The notes beneath the pieces are model-generated. The model saw nothing but the letters and a program-made list of their open reading frames with translations, was not told the origin of the DNA and made no database searches. A stretch of DNA of 64,000 bases from Sipunculus nudus (lineage: Eukaryota; Annelida; Sipuncula; Golfingiida; Sipunculidae). How positions within the stretch are numbered: the stretch's first letter is position 1; each line of letters opens with the position of its first letter. The stretch is taken from assembly GCA_026874595.1 (NCBI GenBank), contig CM049316.1, positions 62,171,176 through 62,235,175 of the forward strand, read 5' to 3'. This document shows, piece after piece, positions 33,218 through 46,860 of the stretch. Position numbers and translations under genes: made by a program.

Positions 33218-36200
33218 CCTATTTCATGCCCGAAGGGTTAGGGTAACCCGTATCCCGGATATAGCATATATGAATAGTTACAAACACTTGTTGGAGTATT
33301 TAATGCCCGAAGGGTTAGGGTAACCCGTATCCCGGATATAGCACATATTAATAATGACAAACATCTACTGGAGTATATCATGCCCGAAGGGTTAAGGAAA
33401 CCCGCATCCCGGATATAGCATATATGAATAGTTACAAACACTTGTTGGAGTATTTTATTCCCGAAGGGTTTGGGTAACCCGTATACCGGATATAGCATAT
33501 ATCTATAGTGACAAACACTTACTGGAGTATTTCATGCCGGAAGGGTTAGGGTAACCCCTATCCCGGATATAACATATATTGATAGTGACAAAACCTTACG
33601 GGAGTATTTCATGCCTGAAGGGTTAGGGTAACCCGTATCCTGGATATAGCATATATTAATAGTGACACACACAGGAGTATTTCATGCCCGAAGGGTTAGG
33701 GTAACCCGCATCACGGATACAGCATATATCAATAGGGACAACAACTTACTGGATTATTTCATGCCGAAGGGTTAGGGTAACCCGTATCCCGGATATAGCA
33801 CATATCAATATGGACAACAACCTAGTGGATTATTTCATGCCCGAAGGGTTAGGGTAACCCGTATCCCGGATATAGCACATATTAATAATGGCAAACATCG
33901 ATACTGGGGTATTTCATGCCCGAAGCGTTAGGGTAACCCGTATCCCCGATATAGTATAAATCAATAGGGACAAAAAATTACTTGATTATTTCATGCCCGA
34001 AGGGTTAGGGTAACCCGTATCCCGGGTATAGCACGTATCAATAATGACAAACAATTACTAGAGTATTTCATACCCGAAGGGTTAGGGTGACCCGTATCCC
34101 GGATATAGCACGTATTAATAATGACAAACATTTACTGGAGTATTTCATGCCCGGAGGGTTAAGGTAACCCGTATCCCGGATATAGCATATATGAATATAA
34201 CAAACACTTACAGGAGTATATTATTCCCGAAGGGTTTGGGTAACCCGTATCCCGGATATAGCATATATCAATAGTGACAAACACTTACTGTAGTATTTCA
34301 TGCCCGAAGGGTTAGGGTAACCCCTATCCTGGATATAGCATATATTGATAGTGACAAACACTTACGGGAGTATTTCATGCTCGAAGGGTTTAGGGTAACC
34401 CGTATCCTGGATATAGCATATATTAATAGTGACACACACTTACAGGAGTATTTCATGCCCAAAGGGTTAGGGTAACCCGCATCCCGGATACAGCATATAT
34501 CAGTAGGGACAACAACTTACTGGATTATTTCCTGCCCGAAGGGTTAGGGTAACCCGTATCCCGGATATAGCAAATATCAATAGGGACAACAACTTACTGG
34601 ATTATTTCATGCCCGAAGGGTTAGGGTAACCCGTATCCCGGATATAGCACATATTAATAATGGCAAACATCTACTGGGGTAATTCATGCCCGAAGCGTTA
34701 GGGTAACCCGTATCTCCGATATAGCATAAAACCCGTATCCCGGGTATAGCACGTATCAATAATGACAAACAATTACTGGAGTATTTCATGCCCATAGGGT
34801 AAGGGTAACCCGTATCCTGGATATAGCATATATTAATAGTGACACACACTTACTGGAGTATTTCATGCCCGAAGGGTTAGGGTAACCCGCATCCCGGATA
34901 CAGCATATATTAATAATGACAAACACTTAAAAGAGTATTTTAATCCCTGAAGGGTTTGGGTAACCTGTAACCCGGATATAGCACATATTAATAATGACAA
35001 ACATCTACTGGAGTATATCATGCCCGAAGGGTTAAGGAAACCCGTATCCCGGATATAGCATATATGAATAGTTACAAACACTTGTTGGAGTATTTTATTC
35101 CCGAAGGGTTTGGGTAACCCGTATACCGGATATAGCATATATCTATAGTGACAAACACTTACTGGAGTATTTCATGCCGGAAGGGTTAGGGTAACCCCTA
35201 TCCCGGATATAACATATATTGATAGTGACAAAACCTTACGGGAGTATTTCATGCCTGAAGGGTTAGGGTAACCCGTATCCTGGATAAAGCATATATTAAT
35301 AGTGACACACACAGGAGTATTTCATGCCCGAAGGGTTAGGGTAACCCGCATCACGGATACAGCATATATCAATAGGGACAACAACTTACTGGATTATTTC
35401 ATGCCGAAGGGTTAGGGTAACCCGTATCCCGGATATAGCACATATCAATATGGACAACAACCTAGTGGATTATTTCATGCCCGAAGGGTTAGGGTAACCC
35501 GTATCCCGGATATAGCACATATTAATAATGACAAACATCGATACTGGGGTATTTCATGCCCGAAGCGTTAGGGTAACCCGTATCCCCGATATAGTATAAA
35601 TCAATAGGGACAAAAAATTACTTGATTATTTCATGCCCGAAGGGTTAGGGTAACCCGTATCCCGGGTATAGCACGTATCAATAATGACAAACAATTACTG
35701 GAGTATTTCATGCCCGAAGGGTTAGGGTGACCCGTATCCCGGATATAGCACGTATTAATAATGACAAACATTTACAGGAGTATATTATTCCCGAAGGGTT
35801 TGGGTAACCCGTATCCCGGATATAGCATATATCAATAGTGACAAACACTTACTGTAGTATTTCATGCCCGAAGGGTTAGGGTAACCCCTATCCTGGATAT
35901 AGCATATATTGATAGTGACAAACACTTACGGGAGTATTTCATGCTCGAAGGGTTTAGGGTAACCCGTATCCTGGATATAGCAAATATTAATAGTGACACA
36001 CACAGGAGTATTTCATGCCCAAAGGGTTAGGGTGACCCGCATCCCGGATACAGCATATATCAGTAGGGACAACAACTTACTGGATTATTTCATGCCCGAA
36101 GGGTTAGGGTAACCCGTATCCCGGATACAGCATATATCAATAGGGACAACAACTTACTGGATTATTTCATGCCCGAAGGGTTAGGGTAACCCGTATCCCG

Positions 36201-39200
36201 GATATAGCACATATTAATAATGGCAAACATCTACTGGGGTAATTCATGCCCGAAGCGTTAGGGTAGCCCGCATCCCCGATATAGCATAAAACCCGTATCC
36301 CGGGTATAGCACGTATAAATAATGACAAACAATTACTGGAGTATTTCATGCCCGAAGGGTTAGGGTAACCCGTATCCTGGATATAGCATATATTAATAGT
36401 GACACACACTTACTGGAGTATATCATCATATAGGGTAACCCGCATCCCGGATACAGCATATATTAATAATGACAAACACTTACAAGAGTATTTTATTCCC
36501 AAAGGGTTTGGGTAACCCGTAACCCGGATATAGCACATATTAATAATGACAAACATCTACTGGAGTATATCATGCCCGAAGGGTTAAGGAAACCCGTATC
36601 CCGGATATAGCATATATGAATAGTTACAAACACTTGTTGGAGTATTTTATTCCCGAAGGGTTTGGGTAACCCGTATACCGGATATAGCATATATCTATAT
36701 AGTGACAAACACTTACTGGAGTATTTCATGCCGGAAGGGTTAGGGTAACCCCTATCCCGGATATAACATATATTAATAGTGACACACACTTACTGGAGTA
36801 TTTCATGCCCGAAGGGTTTAGGGTAACCCGTATCCTGGATATAGCATATATTAATAGTGACACACACTTACAGGAGTATTTTATGCCCAAAGGGTTAGGG
36901 TAACCCGCATCCCGGATACAGCATATATCAGTAGGGACAACAACTTACTGGATTATTTCCTGCCCGAAGGGTTAGGGTAACCCGTAGCCCGGATATAGCA
37001 AATATCAATAGGGACAACAACTTACTGGATTATTTCATGCCCGAAGGGTTAGGGTAACCCGTATCCCGGATATAGCACATATTAATAATGGCAAACATCT
37101 ACTGGGGTAATTCATGCCCGAAGCGTTAGGGTAACCCGTATCTCCGATATAGCATAAAACCCGTATCCCGGGTATAGCACGTATCAATAATGACAAACAA
37201 TTACTGGAGTATTTCATGCCCATAGGGTAAGGGTAACCCGTATCCTGGATATAGCATATATTAATAGTGACACACACTTACTGGAGTATTTCATGCCCGA
37301 AGGGTTAGGGTAACCCGCATCCCGGATACAGCATATATTAATAATGACAAACACTTAAAAGAGTATTTTAATCCCTGAAGGGTTTGGGTAACCCGTAACC
37401 CGGATATAGCACATATTAATAATGACAAACATCTACTGGAGTATATCATGCCCGAAGGGTTAAGGAAACCTGTATCCCGGATATAGCATATATGAATAGT
37501 TACAAACACTTGTTGGAGTATTTTATTCCCGAAGGGTTTGGGTAACCCGTATACCGGATATAGCATATATCTATAGTGACAAACACTTACTGGAGTATTT
37601 CATGCCGGAAGGGTTAGGGTAACCCCTATCCCGGATATAACATATATTGATAGTGACAAAACCTTACGGGAGTATTTCATGCCCGAAGGGTTAGGGTAAC
37701 CCGCATCACGGATACAGCATATATCAATAGGGACAACAACTTACTGGATTATTTCATGCCGAAGGGTTCGGGTAACCCGTATCCCGGATATAGCACATAT
37801 CAATATGGACAACAACCTAGTGGATTATTTCATGCCCGAAGGGTTAGGGTAACCCGTATCCCGGATATAGCACATATTAATAATGACAAACATTGATACT
37901 GGGGTATTTCATGCCCGAAGCGTTAGGGTAACCCGTATCCCCGATATAGTATAAATCAATAGGGACAAAAAATTACTTGATTATTTCATGCCCGAAGGGT
38001 TAGGGTAACCCGTATCCCGGGTATAGCACGTATCAATAATGACAAACAATTACTGGAGTATTTCATGCCCGAAGGGTTAGGGTGACCCGTATCCCGGATA
38101 TAGCACGTATTAATAATGACAAACATTTACAGGAGTATATAATTCCCGAAGGGTTTGGGTAACCCGTATCCCGGATATAGCATATATCAATAGTGACAAA
38201 CACTTACTGTAGTATTTCATGCCCGAAGGGTTAGGGTAACCCCTATCCTGGATATAGCATATATTGATAGTGACAAACACTTACGGGAGTATTTCATGCT
38301 CGAAGGGTTTAGGGTAACCCGTATCCTGGATATAGCAAATATTAATAGTGACACACACAGGAGTATTTCATGCCCAAACGGTTAGGGTGACCCGCATCCC
38401 GGATACAGCATATATTAGTAGGGACAACAACTTACTGGATTATTTCATGCCCGTAGGGTTAGGGTAACCCGTATCCCGGATACAGCATATATCAATAGGG
38501 ACAACAACTTACTGGATTATTTCATGCCCGAAGGGTTAGGGTAACCCGTATCCCGGATATAGCACATATTAATAATGGCAAACATCTACTGGGGTAATTC
38601 ATGCCCGAAGCGTTAGGGTAGCCCGCATCCCCGATATAGCATAAAACCCGTATCCCGGGTATAGCACGTATCAATAATGACAAACAATTACTGGAGTATT
38701 TCATGCCCGAAGGGTTAGGGTAACCCGTATCCTGGATATAGCATATATTAATAGTGACACACACTTACTGGAGTATTTCATGCCCGAAGGGTTAGGGTAA
38801 CCCGCATCCCGGATACAGCATATATTAATAATGACAAACACTTACAAGAGTATTTTATTCCCAAAGGGTTTGGGTAACCCGTAACCCGGATATAGCACAT
38901 ATTAATAATGACAAACATCTACTGGAGTATATCATGCCCGAAGGGTTAAGGAAACCCGTATCCCGGATATAGCATATATGAATAGTTACAAACACTTGTT
39001 GGAGTATTTTATTCCCGAAGGGTTTGGGTAACCCGTATACCGGATATAGCATATATCTATATAGTGACAAACACTTACTGGAGTATTTCATGCCGGAAGG
39101 GTTAGTGTAACCCCTATCCCGGATATAACATATATTGATAGTGACAAAACCTTACGGGAGTATTTCATGCCTGAAGGGTTAGGGTAACCCGTATCCAGGA

Positions 39201-41862
39201 TATAGCATATATTAATAGTGACACACACAGGAGTGTTTCATGCCCGAAGGGTTAGGGTAACCCGCATCACGGATACAGCATATATCAATAGGGACAACAA
39301 CTTACTGGATTATTTCATGCCGAAGGTTTAGGGTAACCCATATCCCGGATATAGCACATATCAATATGGACAACAACTTAGTGGATTATTTCATGCCCGA
39401 AGGGTTAGGGTAACCCGTATCCCGGATATAGCACATATTAATAATGGCAAACATCGATACTGGGGTATTTTATGCCCGAAGCGTTAGGGTAACCCGTATC
39501 CCCGATATAGTATAAATCAATAGGGACAAAAAATAACTTGATTATTTCATGCACGAAGGGTTAGGGTAACCCGTATCCCGGGTATAGCACGTATCAATAA
39601 TGACAAACAATTACTGGAGTATTTCATGCCCGAAGGGTTAGGGTGACCCGTATCCCGGATATAGCACGTATTAATAATGACAAACATTTACTGGAGTATT
39701 TCATGCCCGGAGGGTTAAGGTAACCCGTATCCCGGATATAGCATATATTAATATAACAAACACAGGAGTATATTATTCCCGAAGGGTTTGGGTAACCCGT
39801 ATCCAGGATATAGCATATATCAATAGTGACAAACACTTACTGTAGTATTTCATGCCCGAAGGGTTAGGGTAACCCCTATCCCGGATATAGCATATATTGA
39901 TAGTGACAAACACTTACGGGAGTATTTCATGCTCGAAGGGTTTAGGGTAACCCGTATCCTGGATATAGCATATATTAATAGTGACACACACTTACAGGAG
40001 TATTTCATGCCCAAAGGGTTAGGGTAACCCGCATCCCGGATACAGCATATATCAGTAGGGACAACAACTTACTGGATTATTTCATGCCCGAAGGGTTAGG
40101 GTAACCCGTATCCCGGATATAGCAAATATCAATAGGGACAACAACTAACTGGATTATTTCATGCCCGAAGGGTTAGGGTAACCCGTATCCCGGATATAGC
40201 ACATATTAATAATGGCAAACATCTACTGGGGTAATTCATGCCCTAAGCGTTAGGGTAACCCGTATCCCCGATATAGCATAAAACCCGTATCCCGGGTATA
40301 GCACGTATCAATAATGACAAACAATTACTGGAGTATTTCATGCCTGAAAGGTTAGGGTAACCCGTATCCTGGATATAGCATATATTAATAGTGACACACA
40401 CTTACTGGAGTATTTCATGCCCGAAGGGTTAGGGTAACCCGCATCCCGGATACAGCATATATTAATAATACCAAACACTTACAAGAGTATTTTATTCCCA
40501 AAGGGTTTGGGTAACCCGTAACCCGGATATAGCATATATCAATAGTGACAAACACTTACTGGAGTATTTCATGCCCGAAGGGTTAGGGTAACCCGTATCC
40601 TGGATATAGCATATTGTAATAGTGACAAACACTTACAGGATTATTTCTTGCCCGAGATTTAGTGTAACCCGTATCCCGGATATAGCATATATAAATAGCG
40701 ACAAACATTCGAGCTTTTCACGCCGAGTGGGTTACGGTAACCTGTGTCACGGATATAGCATATATGAATAGTCACAAACACTAACTTTAGTATTTCATAC
40801 CCGCTGGGTAACGTAGACCCGTTTACTGCATATGGCGTATATTAATAGTGACAAATACTTACAGGAGTATTTCATGCCCGAGGGGTTAGGGTAACCCTTA
40901 TCCTGGATACAGCATATATTAATAGCGACAAACATTCGAGCTTTTCACGCCGCGTGGGTTACGGTAACCTGTGTCACGGATATAGCATATATGAATAGTC
41001 ACAAACACTAACTGGAGTATTACATACCCGCTGGGTAACGTAGACTCGTTTACTGCATATAGCATATATGAATAGTCACAAACACTTACTGGAGCATTTC
41101 ATACCCGATGGGTTACGTTAACCCGTATCCTGGATATAGCGTATATTAATAGTGACAAATACTTACAGGAGGATTTCATGCCCGAAGGGTGAGGGTTACC
41201 CGTATCCCTGATATAGCATACATAATAGTGACAAACACTTACTGGAGTATTTCATGTCCAAAGGGTTAGGGTAACCCGTATATCGGATATAGCCTATATT
41301 AAAACTGACAAACACTTACTTGAGTATTTCATGCCCGAAGGGTTGGCGTAACCCGTATCCCGGATATAGCATATATTAATAGTGACACACACTTACTGGA
41401 GTATTTCATGCCCGAAGGGTTAGGGTAACCCGCATCCCGGATACAGCATATATTAATAATGACAAACACTTACAAGAGTATTTTATTCCCAAAGGGTTTG
41501 GGTAACCCGTAACCCGGCAAATAGCATATATCAATAGTGACAAAGACTTACTGGAGTATTTCATGCCCGAAGGGTTAGGGTAACCCCTATCCCGGATATA
41601 GCATATATTGATAGTGACAAACACTTACAGGGTAACCCGTATCCCCGATATAGCATAAAACCCGTATCCCGGGTATAGCACGTATCAATAATGACAAACA
41701 CTTACTGGAGCATTTCAAGCCTGAAGGGTTAGGGTAACCCGTATCCCGGATATAGCATATATTAGTAGTCACAAACACTTACTGGAGTATGTCATGCCCG
41801 AAGGGTTAGGGTAACCCGTATACCGGATATAGCATATATTAAAACTGACAAACACTTACTTG
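33218..41862. repeat. 77-bp satellite, right array with higher-order structure
   Basis: About 110 units of the same 77-bp monomer. Variant monomers recur in fixed order. GGAAGGGTTAGGGTAACCCC is followed by TATCCCGGATATAACATA at about 33537, 35177, 36733, 37607 and 39099. The short deleted unit ATAGCATAAAACCCGTATCC lies at about 34722, 36281, 37148, 38637 and 40273. The higher-order unit is about 1.5-1.64 kb (20-21 monomers), with one shortened copy of about 875 bp. Corresponding stretches look about 98-99% identical, while neighbouring monomers differ much more. From about 40500 the monomers become ragged, as at a satellite edge. A three-monomer subrepeat occurs at 40690-41060 (marker CGAGCTTTTCACGCCG). 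Confidence 0.93.
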
Positions 41863-43353
41863 GTTTTAATAAATGTTAAATTTTAACAATAACATCCGAA
41901 AATATTTCGGTTTATAATATACATGAAATAACTGATTTTTAAAATTCTATTATTAAATTTATTCACGACAGCATTCAGGAATACAATTTCAAAGTATTTG
42001 CACTCGCATTTACATACTTTGGAAGTGGTTTTGTTAGCGGGGTTTTAATTTTCCCCTTTTTAGCGGCAGGTACATTTGCGCTAAAATCAGAACACGCGTA
42101 AATTCCATGTGATGGTTCGGCAAATTACACCGTTCTCGCCTGATACACAGTCATGTGGGCCTAGTAATCCCGCCATCGAGTTCGCTTTAGTTGAGGTTTC
42201 TTTAACCAGATTGTTAAAGAAGTCATATTGTCGTAAGACTTCCTAGCAAGTGATTTCTCGAGAAAGACCTCTTTCCTTTATAGTGATTCGTAGAAACAAT
42301 TTTGAAACAATAAGGAGCTTTTTAAGACACCCATAGCCTTCCCATATAGCTTTGAAGTACGGCTGAGCTGAGAAAGACCAGCGACTGTTGTCAGTTCTGT
42401 TTGTTGTCCTGACATATACTTGGCTGCTTCTGGTTAGTATTATTGTAGATAATTTGTTAGGTGGGATGTAGGTTACTTCATAAACCTACCTGTTATTTAT
42501 ATCTTAATTTTTGAAACACCATTTATTACCTTACGGATTTGCGCGAAAATCCTAAATGCGCCAATGCCATGAAATGACAAATGCGCGATAATACAGATAC
42601 GGCAAATTAACCACTTCCACAGTCATATCTTTTTCCTTGTATTTGTGTTTGTATTTATTTTCATACTTGAAATATTGTTTTTTTTATTCATAATCAAATA
42701 CAATTATACAGTCTTTACTAATTGCTCTTTTTTTTCTTCAGTTTCAGTCCTACGATATTGTGGATCTTTTCGGCTAGACCAATTTCACTATTTTTATTAA
42801 TGATCATAAGTACCCTGTTTTAAGGCTGTCATTAAAAAAAATGTGTGTTCACTTATAAATACTGTCACACCACTGTCCATAATCTAAACATAGCACGACA
42901 CTTATGACAATTTTTAACATTATACACATTATAATGAGAACACATCTGCTTTCTATATTTTATGTTATTTGCATAACTTTCCATTTTTTAACACGTATCA
43001 GGCCAAAAAAGTAATCCAGCTATGTAACTAATACAGGTGTTAAAAATAACCTAATGATCAAAACAGGGAGCAATTATACAAGGAGGAAACTGGAGTTGGC
43101 ATTGTTTAATTTTATTAATTGAAGTCAACGTTAAGGAACCAGTAATATACATTCTGATTTTTTAGCCAGTATCATGTACCATCTGCTACAGACAGGAGGC
43201 TTAATTCCATTGGTCAAACATATTCGCTTCTTCAATTAGCACTTGTCGGAGTAAAATTTTATATTTTGCACATATTTTTATATTTTTTTAAATTTTGTAA
43301 TAAATATTAATCAACAAATTAAACACCCGGTTCAGACCTGGATATTTATTAAA
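41863..43353. other. Unique AT-rich stretch, possible MITE at 42019-42623
   Basis: TGGAAGTGGTT at 42019 is inverted as AACCACTTCCA ending about 42623, and both ends lead into GCG-rich words. A 600-bp MITE is possible but no target duplication is visible. The rest shows no gene or repeat. Confidence 0.35.
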
Positions 43354-43612
43354 TTAAAATTTCTTTCCATTCATATTTCTTAGACTCTTCATTTTAAAAC
43401 AATTATTTTTAATCATTTGTTTAATTCGACATTTCTGGCCACAATTACTACTACTGCAGGGGGTGGACAGATAGGTCCAGCTGGAACCACACGAGAGCTG
43501 CCTGGCTGTATTGAGGCCATGCTTCAAGCAAGCATAATTGGCCTGAAAGGTCCATAAGGGGATATACACATTGCCTTCAGTATAGCCTTGGTGTGACAAG
43601 GTCTCATTACAA
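43354..43612 (-). CDS. Candidate 3'-terminal exon of a cysteine-rich protein
   Basis: On the minus strand a good acceptor (CTTTTATTACAG) is followed by an open frame of about 85 codons to a stop at 43354, with AATAAA starting within about 10 bp after the stop. The peptide has seven cysteines, including the compact pattern CSSSNCGQKC, and a lysine-rich C-terminus. This suggests an extracellular domain. No family was recognised, no upstream exon was found, and the nearby ATG start is not certain, so the coding status is tentative. Confidence 0.3.
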
Positions 43613-43639
43613 CTGTAATAAAAGCTACAATTTATGGTG

Positions 43640-44320
43640 AATTCCTTTCCTTTTTTACAAAGTAGTAGCTGACAACCTTACGTGTGCATGATATGCTATT
43701 AAATTTACTGTGCTTACAGCGAAAAACGGGCCATGACCACATTTGGGCATAATTTGTGGTTTAAATATAATTTTATATTTATATGAATAATTCATTATTT
43801 TAAATATTCATACCTCATTTACAATTCAATCTTGATTCATTGTAGTTTATCCCTGATTACAACAGTCTCTACCCTCAGCAATTTTTTGGTTCAGTGGGAA
43901 AATATACTTTTGGATTTATTAAAGGTGCATTTCTTCAGCCCATATCTTCAACTTATATGCAATACTGACCCTGTTTTTGTGTGTTCATAGGAAATGTATG
44001 AAGCAATATCCATTTATCTACGATCAACCTCACAACAGTGGTTCTGATTTTAGGCAGTCTTGAGGCGTAACAATGGGTTCTCAATGGAAAACGGAGGGGT
44101 TTCCTTAATATCTAAAAGGAAGAAAGTCAGAGTAACCGAATTATGGTATGCTAGTAGATTTTGGGAAAATCTAACTGTATACCTAATTTCAGATTTGAAG
44201 GTCCAACGGTTTAAAATGTGCCTGTTTGATGGACGGGCAGTTGCACATTTGAAGGAAAAGGATCACGACTGTACCCGAGATGACTCATCAGCTCAGCCAA
44301 TGACACCTGTCAAGGAGTTC
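43640..44320. other. Spacer before the 100-bp satellite
   Basis: AT-rich to about 44050, then a plus-strand frame (44060-44488) that runs into satellite DNA and has no domain. It is regarded as chance. Confidence 0.4.
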
Positions 44321-46860
44321 TCTGTCTGGCCGCTGTCATATCTACTCCCCCTGGCGGCAGTCTTAGCAACTTTTAAGGTAGCAAATAGCTGCTATTTGCG
44401 CTTGCGATTCATGGGGCCTCCTCTGGCCGCCCGCTCTGTGTCCACTCCTCCTGGCGGCAGTCTTGACACTTTTTATGGTAGCAAATAGCTGCTATTTGCG
44501 CTTGCGACTCATGGGGGCCTCTCTGTCAGGCTGTTCTCATTTCCACTCCTCCTGGCGGCAGTCTTGACACTTTTTATGGTAGCAAATAGCTGCTATTTGC
44601 GCTTGCGACTCATGGGGGCCTCTCTGTCAGGCTGTTCTCATTTCCACTCCCCCTGGCGGCAGTCTTGGCAACTTTTAAGATAGCAAATAGCTGCTATTTG
44701 CGCTTGCGATTCATGGGGGCCTCTCCGCTGGCCGCTCTCATATCAACTCCCCCTGGCGGCAGTCTTGGCAACTGTTAAGGTAGCAAATAGCTGCTATTTG
44801 CGCGGGCGATTCGTTGGGCCCCCTCTGGCAACCCCCTCTGTGTCCACTCCCCCTGGCTGCAGTCTTGACAACTTTTAAGGTAGCAAATAGCTGCTATTTG
44901 CGCTTGCGACTCATGAGGGCCTCTCTGTCTGGCCGCTGTCATATCCACTCCCCCTGGCGGCAGTCTTGGCAACTTTTAAGGTAGCAAATAGCTGCTATTT
45001 GCGCTTGCGATTCATGGGGGCCTCTTCGCTGGCCGCTCTCATATCAACTCCCCCTGGCGGCAGTCTTGTCAACTTTTAAGGTAGCAAATAGTTGCTATTT
45101 GCGCGTGCGATTCATGGGGGCCCCTCTGGCAGCCCGCTCTTTGTCCACTCCCCCTGGCGGCAGTTTTGACAACTTTTAAGGTAGCAAATAGCTGCTATTT
45201 GCGCTTGCGACTCATGGGGGCCTCTCTGTCTGGCCGCTCTCATATCCACTCCCCCTGGCAGCAGTCTTGGCACCTTTTAAGGTAGCAAATAGCTGCTATT
45301 TGCGCTTGCGATTCATGGGGCCTACTCTGGCCGCCCGCTCTGTGTCCGCCCCTTCTGGCGGCAGTCTTGACACTTTTTATGGTAGCAAATAGCTGCTATT
45401 TGCGCTTGCGACTCATGGGGGCCTCTCTGTCAGGCTGTTCTCATTTCCACTCCCCCTGGCGGCAGTCTTCGCAACTGTTAAGGTAGCAAATAGCTGCTAT
45501 TTGCGCGTGCGATTCATGGGGCCCCCTCTGGCCGCTGTCATATCCACTCCCCCTGGCGGCAGTCTTGGCAACTTTTAAGGTAGCAAATAGCTGCTATTTG
45601 CGCTTGCGATTCATGGGGGCCTCTTCGCTGGCCGCTCTCATATCAACTCCCCCTGGCGGCAGTCTTGGCAACTTTTAAGGTAGCAAATAGCTGCTATTTG
45701 CGCGTGCGATTCATGGGGGCCCCTCTGGCAGCCCGCTCTTTGTCCACTCCCCCTGGCGGCAGTCTTGACAACTTTTAAGGTAGCAAATAGCTGCTATTTG
45801 CGCTTGCGACTCATGGGGGCCTCTCTGTCTGGCCGCTCTCTGTCCACTCCCCCTGGCGGCAGTCTTGGCAACTGTTAAGGTAGCAAATAGCTGCTATTTG
45901 CGCGTGCGATTCGTGGGGCCCCCTCTGGCAACCCGCTCTGTTTCCACTCCCCCTGGCGGCAGTCTTGACAACTTTTAAGGTAGCAAATAGCTGCTATTTG
46001 CGCTTGCGACTCATGGGGGCCTCTCTGTCTGGCCGCTGTCATATCCACTCCCCCTGGCGGCAGTCTTGGCAACTTTTAAGGTAGCAAATAGCTGCTATTT
46101 GCGCTTGCGATTCATGGGGGACCCTCTGGCAGCCCGCTCTTTGTCCACTCCCCCTGGCGGCAGTCTTGACAACTTTTATGGTAGCAAATAGCTGCTATTT
46201 GCGCTTGCGACTCATGGGGGCCTCTCTGTCTGGCCGCTCTCATATCCACTCCCCCTGGCGGCAGTCTTGACACTTTTATGGTAGCAAATAGCTGCTATTT
46301 GCGCTTGCGACTCATGGGGGCCTCTCTGTCTGGCCGCTGTCATATCTACTCCCCCTGGCGGCAGTCTTAGCAACTTTTAAGGTAGCAAATAGCTGCTATT
46401 TGCGCTTGCGATTCATGGGGCCTCCTCTGGCCGCCCGCTCTGTGTCCACTCCTCCTGGCGGCAGTCTTGACAATTTTTATGGTAGCAAATAGCTGCTATT
46501 TGCGCTTGCGACTCATGGGGGCCTCTCTGTCAGGCTGTTCTCATTTCCACTCCCCCTGGCGGCAGTCTTGGCAACTGTTAAGGTAGCAAATAGCTGCTAT
46601 TTGCGCATGCGATTAATGGGGCCCCCTCTGGCCGCTGTCATATCCACTCCCCCTGGCGGCAGTCTTGGCAACTTTTAAGGTAGCAAATAGCTGCTATTTG
46701 CGCTTGCGATTTATTGGGGCCTCTTCGCTGGCCGCTCTCATATCAACTCCCCCTGGCGGCAGTCTTGGCAACTTTAAAGGTAGCAAATAGCTGCTATTTG
46801 CGCGTGCGATTCATGGGGGCCCCTCTGTCTGTCCAGTCTCATGTCCGCTCCCCCTGGCGG
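44321..46860 (+). repeat. 100-bp satellite, type A
   Basis: About 25 tandem units of about 100 bp: CTCCCCCTGGCGGCAGTCTTG, ACTTTTAAGGTAGCAAATAG, CTGCTATTTGCGCTTGCGA and a variable GGGGCCTCTCTG...CCGCTCTC part. The core GCAAATAGCTGCTATTTGC is an 8-bp inverted repeat with a 3-nt centre. Variant order repeats (GCCTCTTCGCTGG at about 45019 and 45621, 602 bp apart; GCCTCCTCTGGCCGCCCG at about 44418 and 46420), so a 6-monomer and a longer higher-order pattern exist. Confidence 0.93.

Noticed and set aside
33238-41778. Many 60-100-codon minus-strand frames with repeated CYIRD and LSLLI phrases
   Set aside because: They are translations of the 77-bp satellite. The unit is not a multiple of three, so all frames cycle and similar peptides must recur. 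No start context or transcript signal supports them.
29436-41862. CRISPR-like array
   Set aside because: The repeat unit is continuous with no unique spacers, monomers drift gradually, there are no cas genes, and the DNA is eukaryotic.
29436-41862. Interstitial telomere array
   Set aside because: Each monomer has a single TTAGGG inside 77 bp of other sequence, with no head-to-tail hexamer tract.
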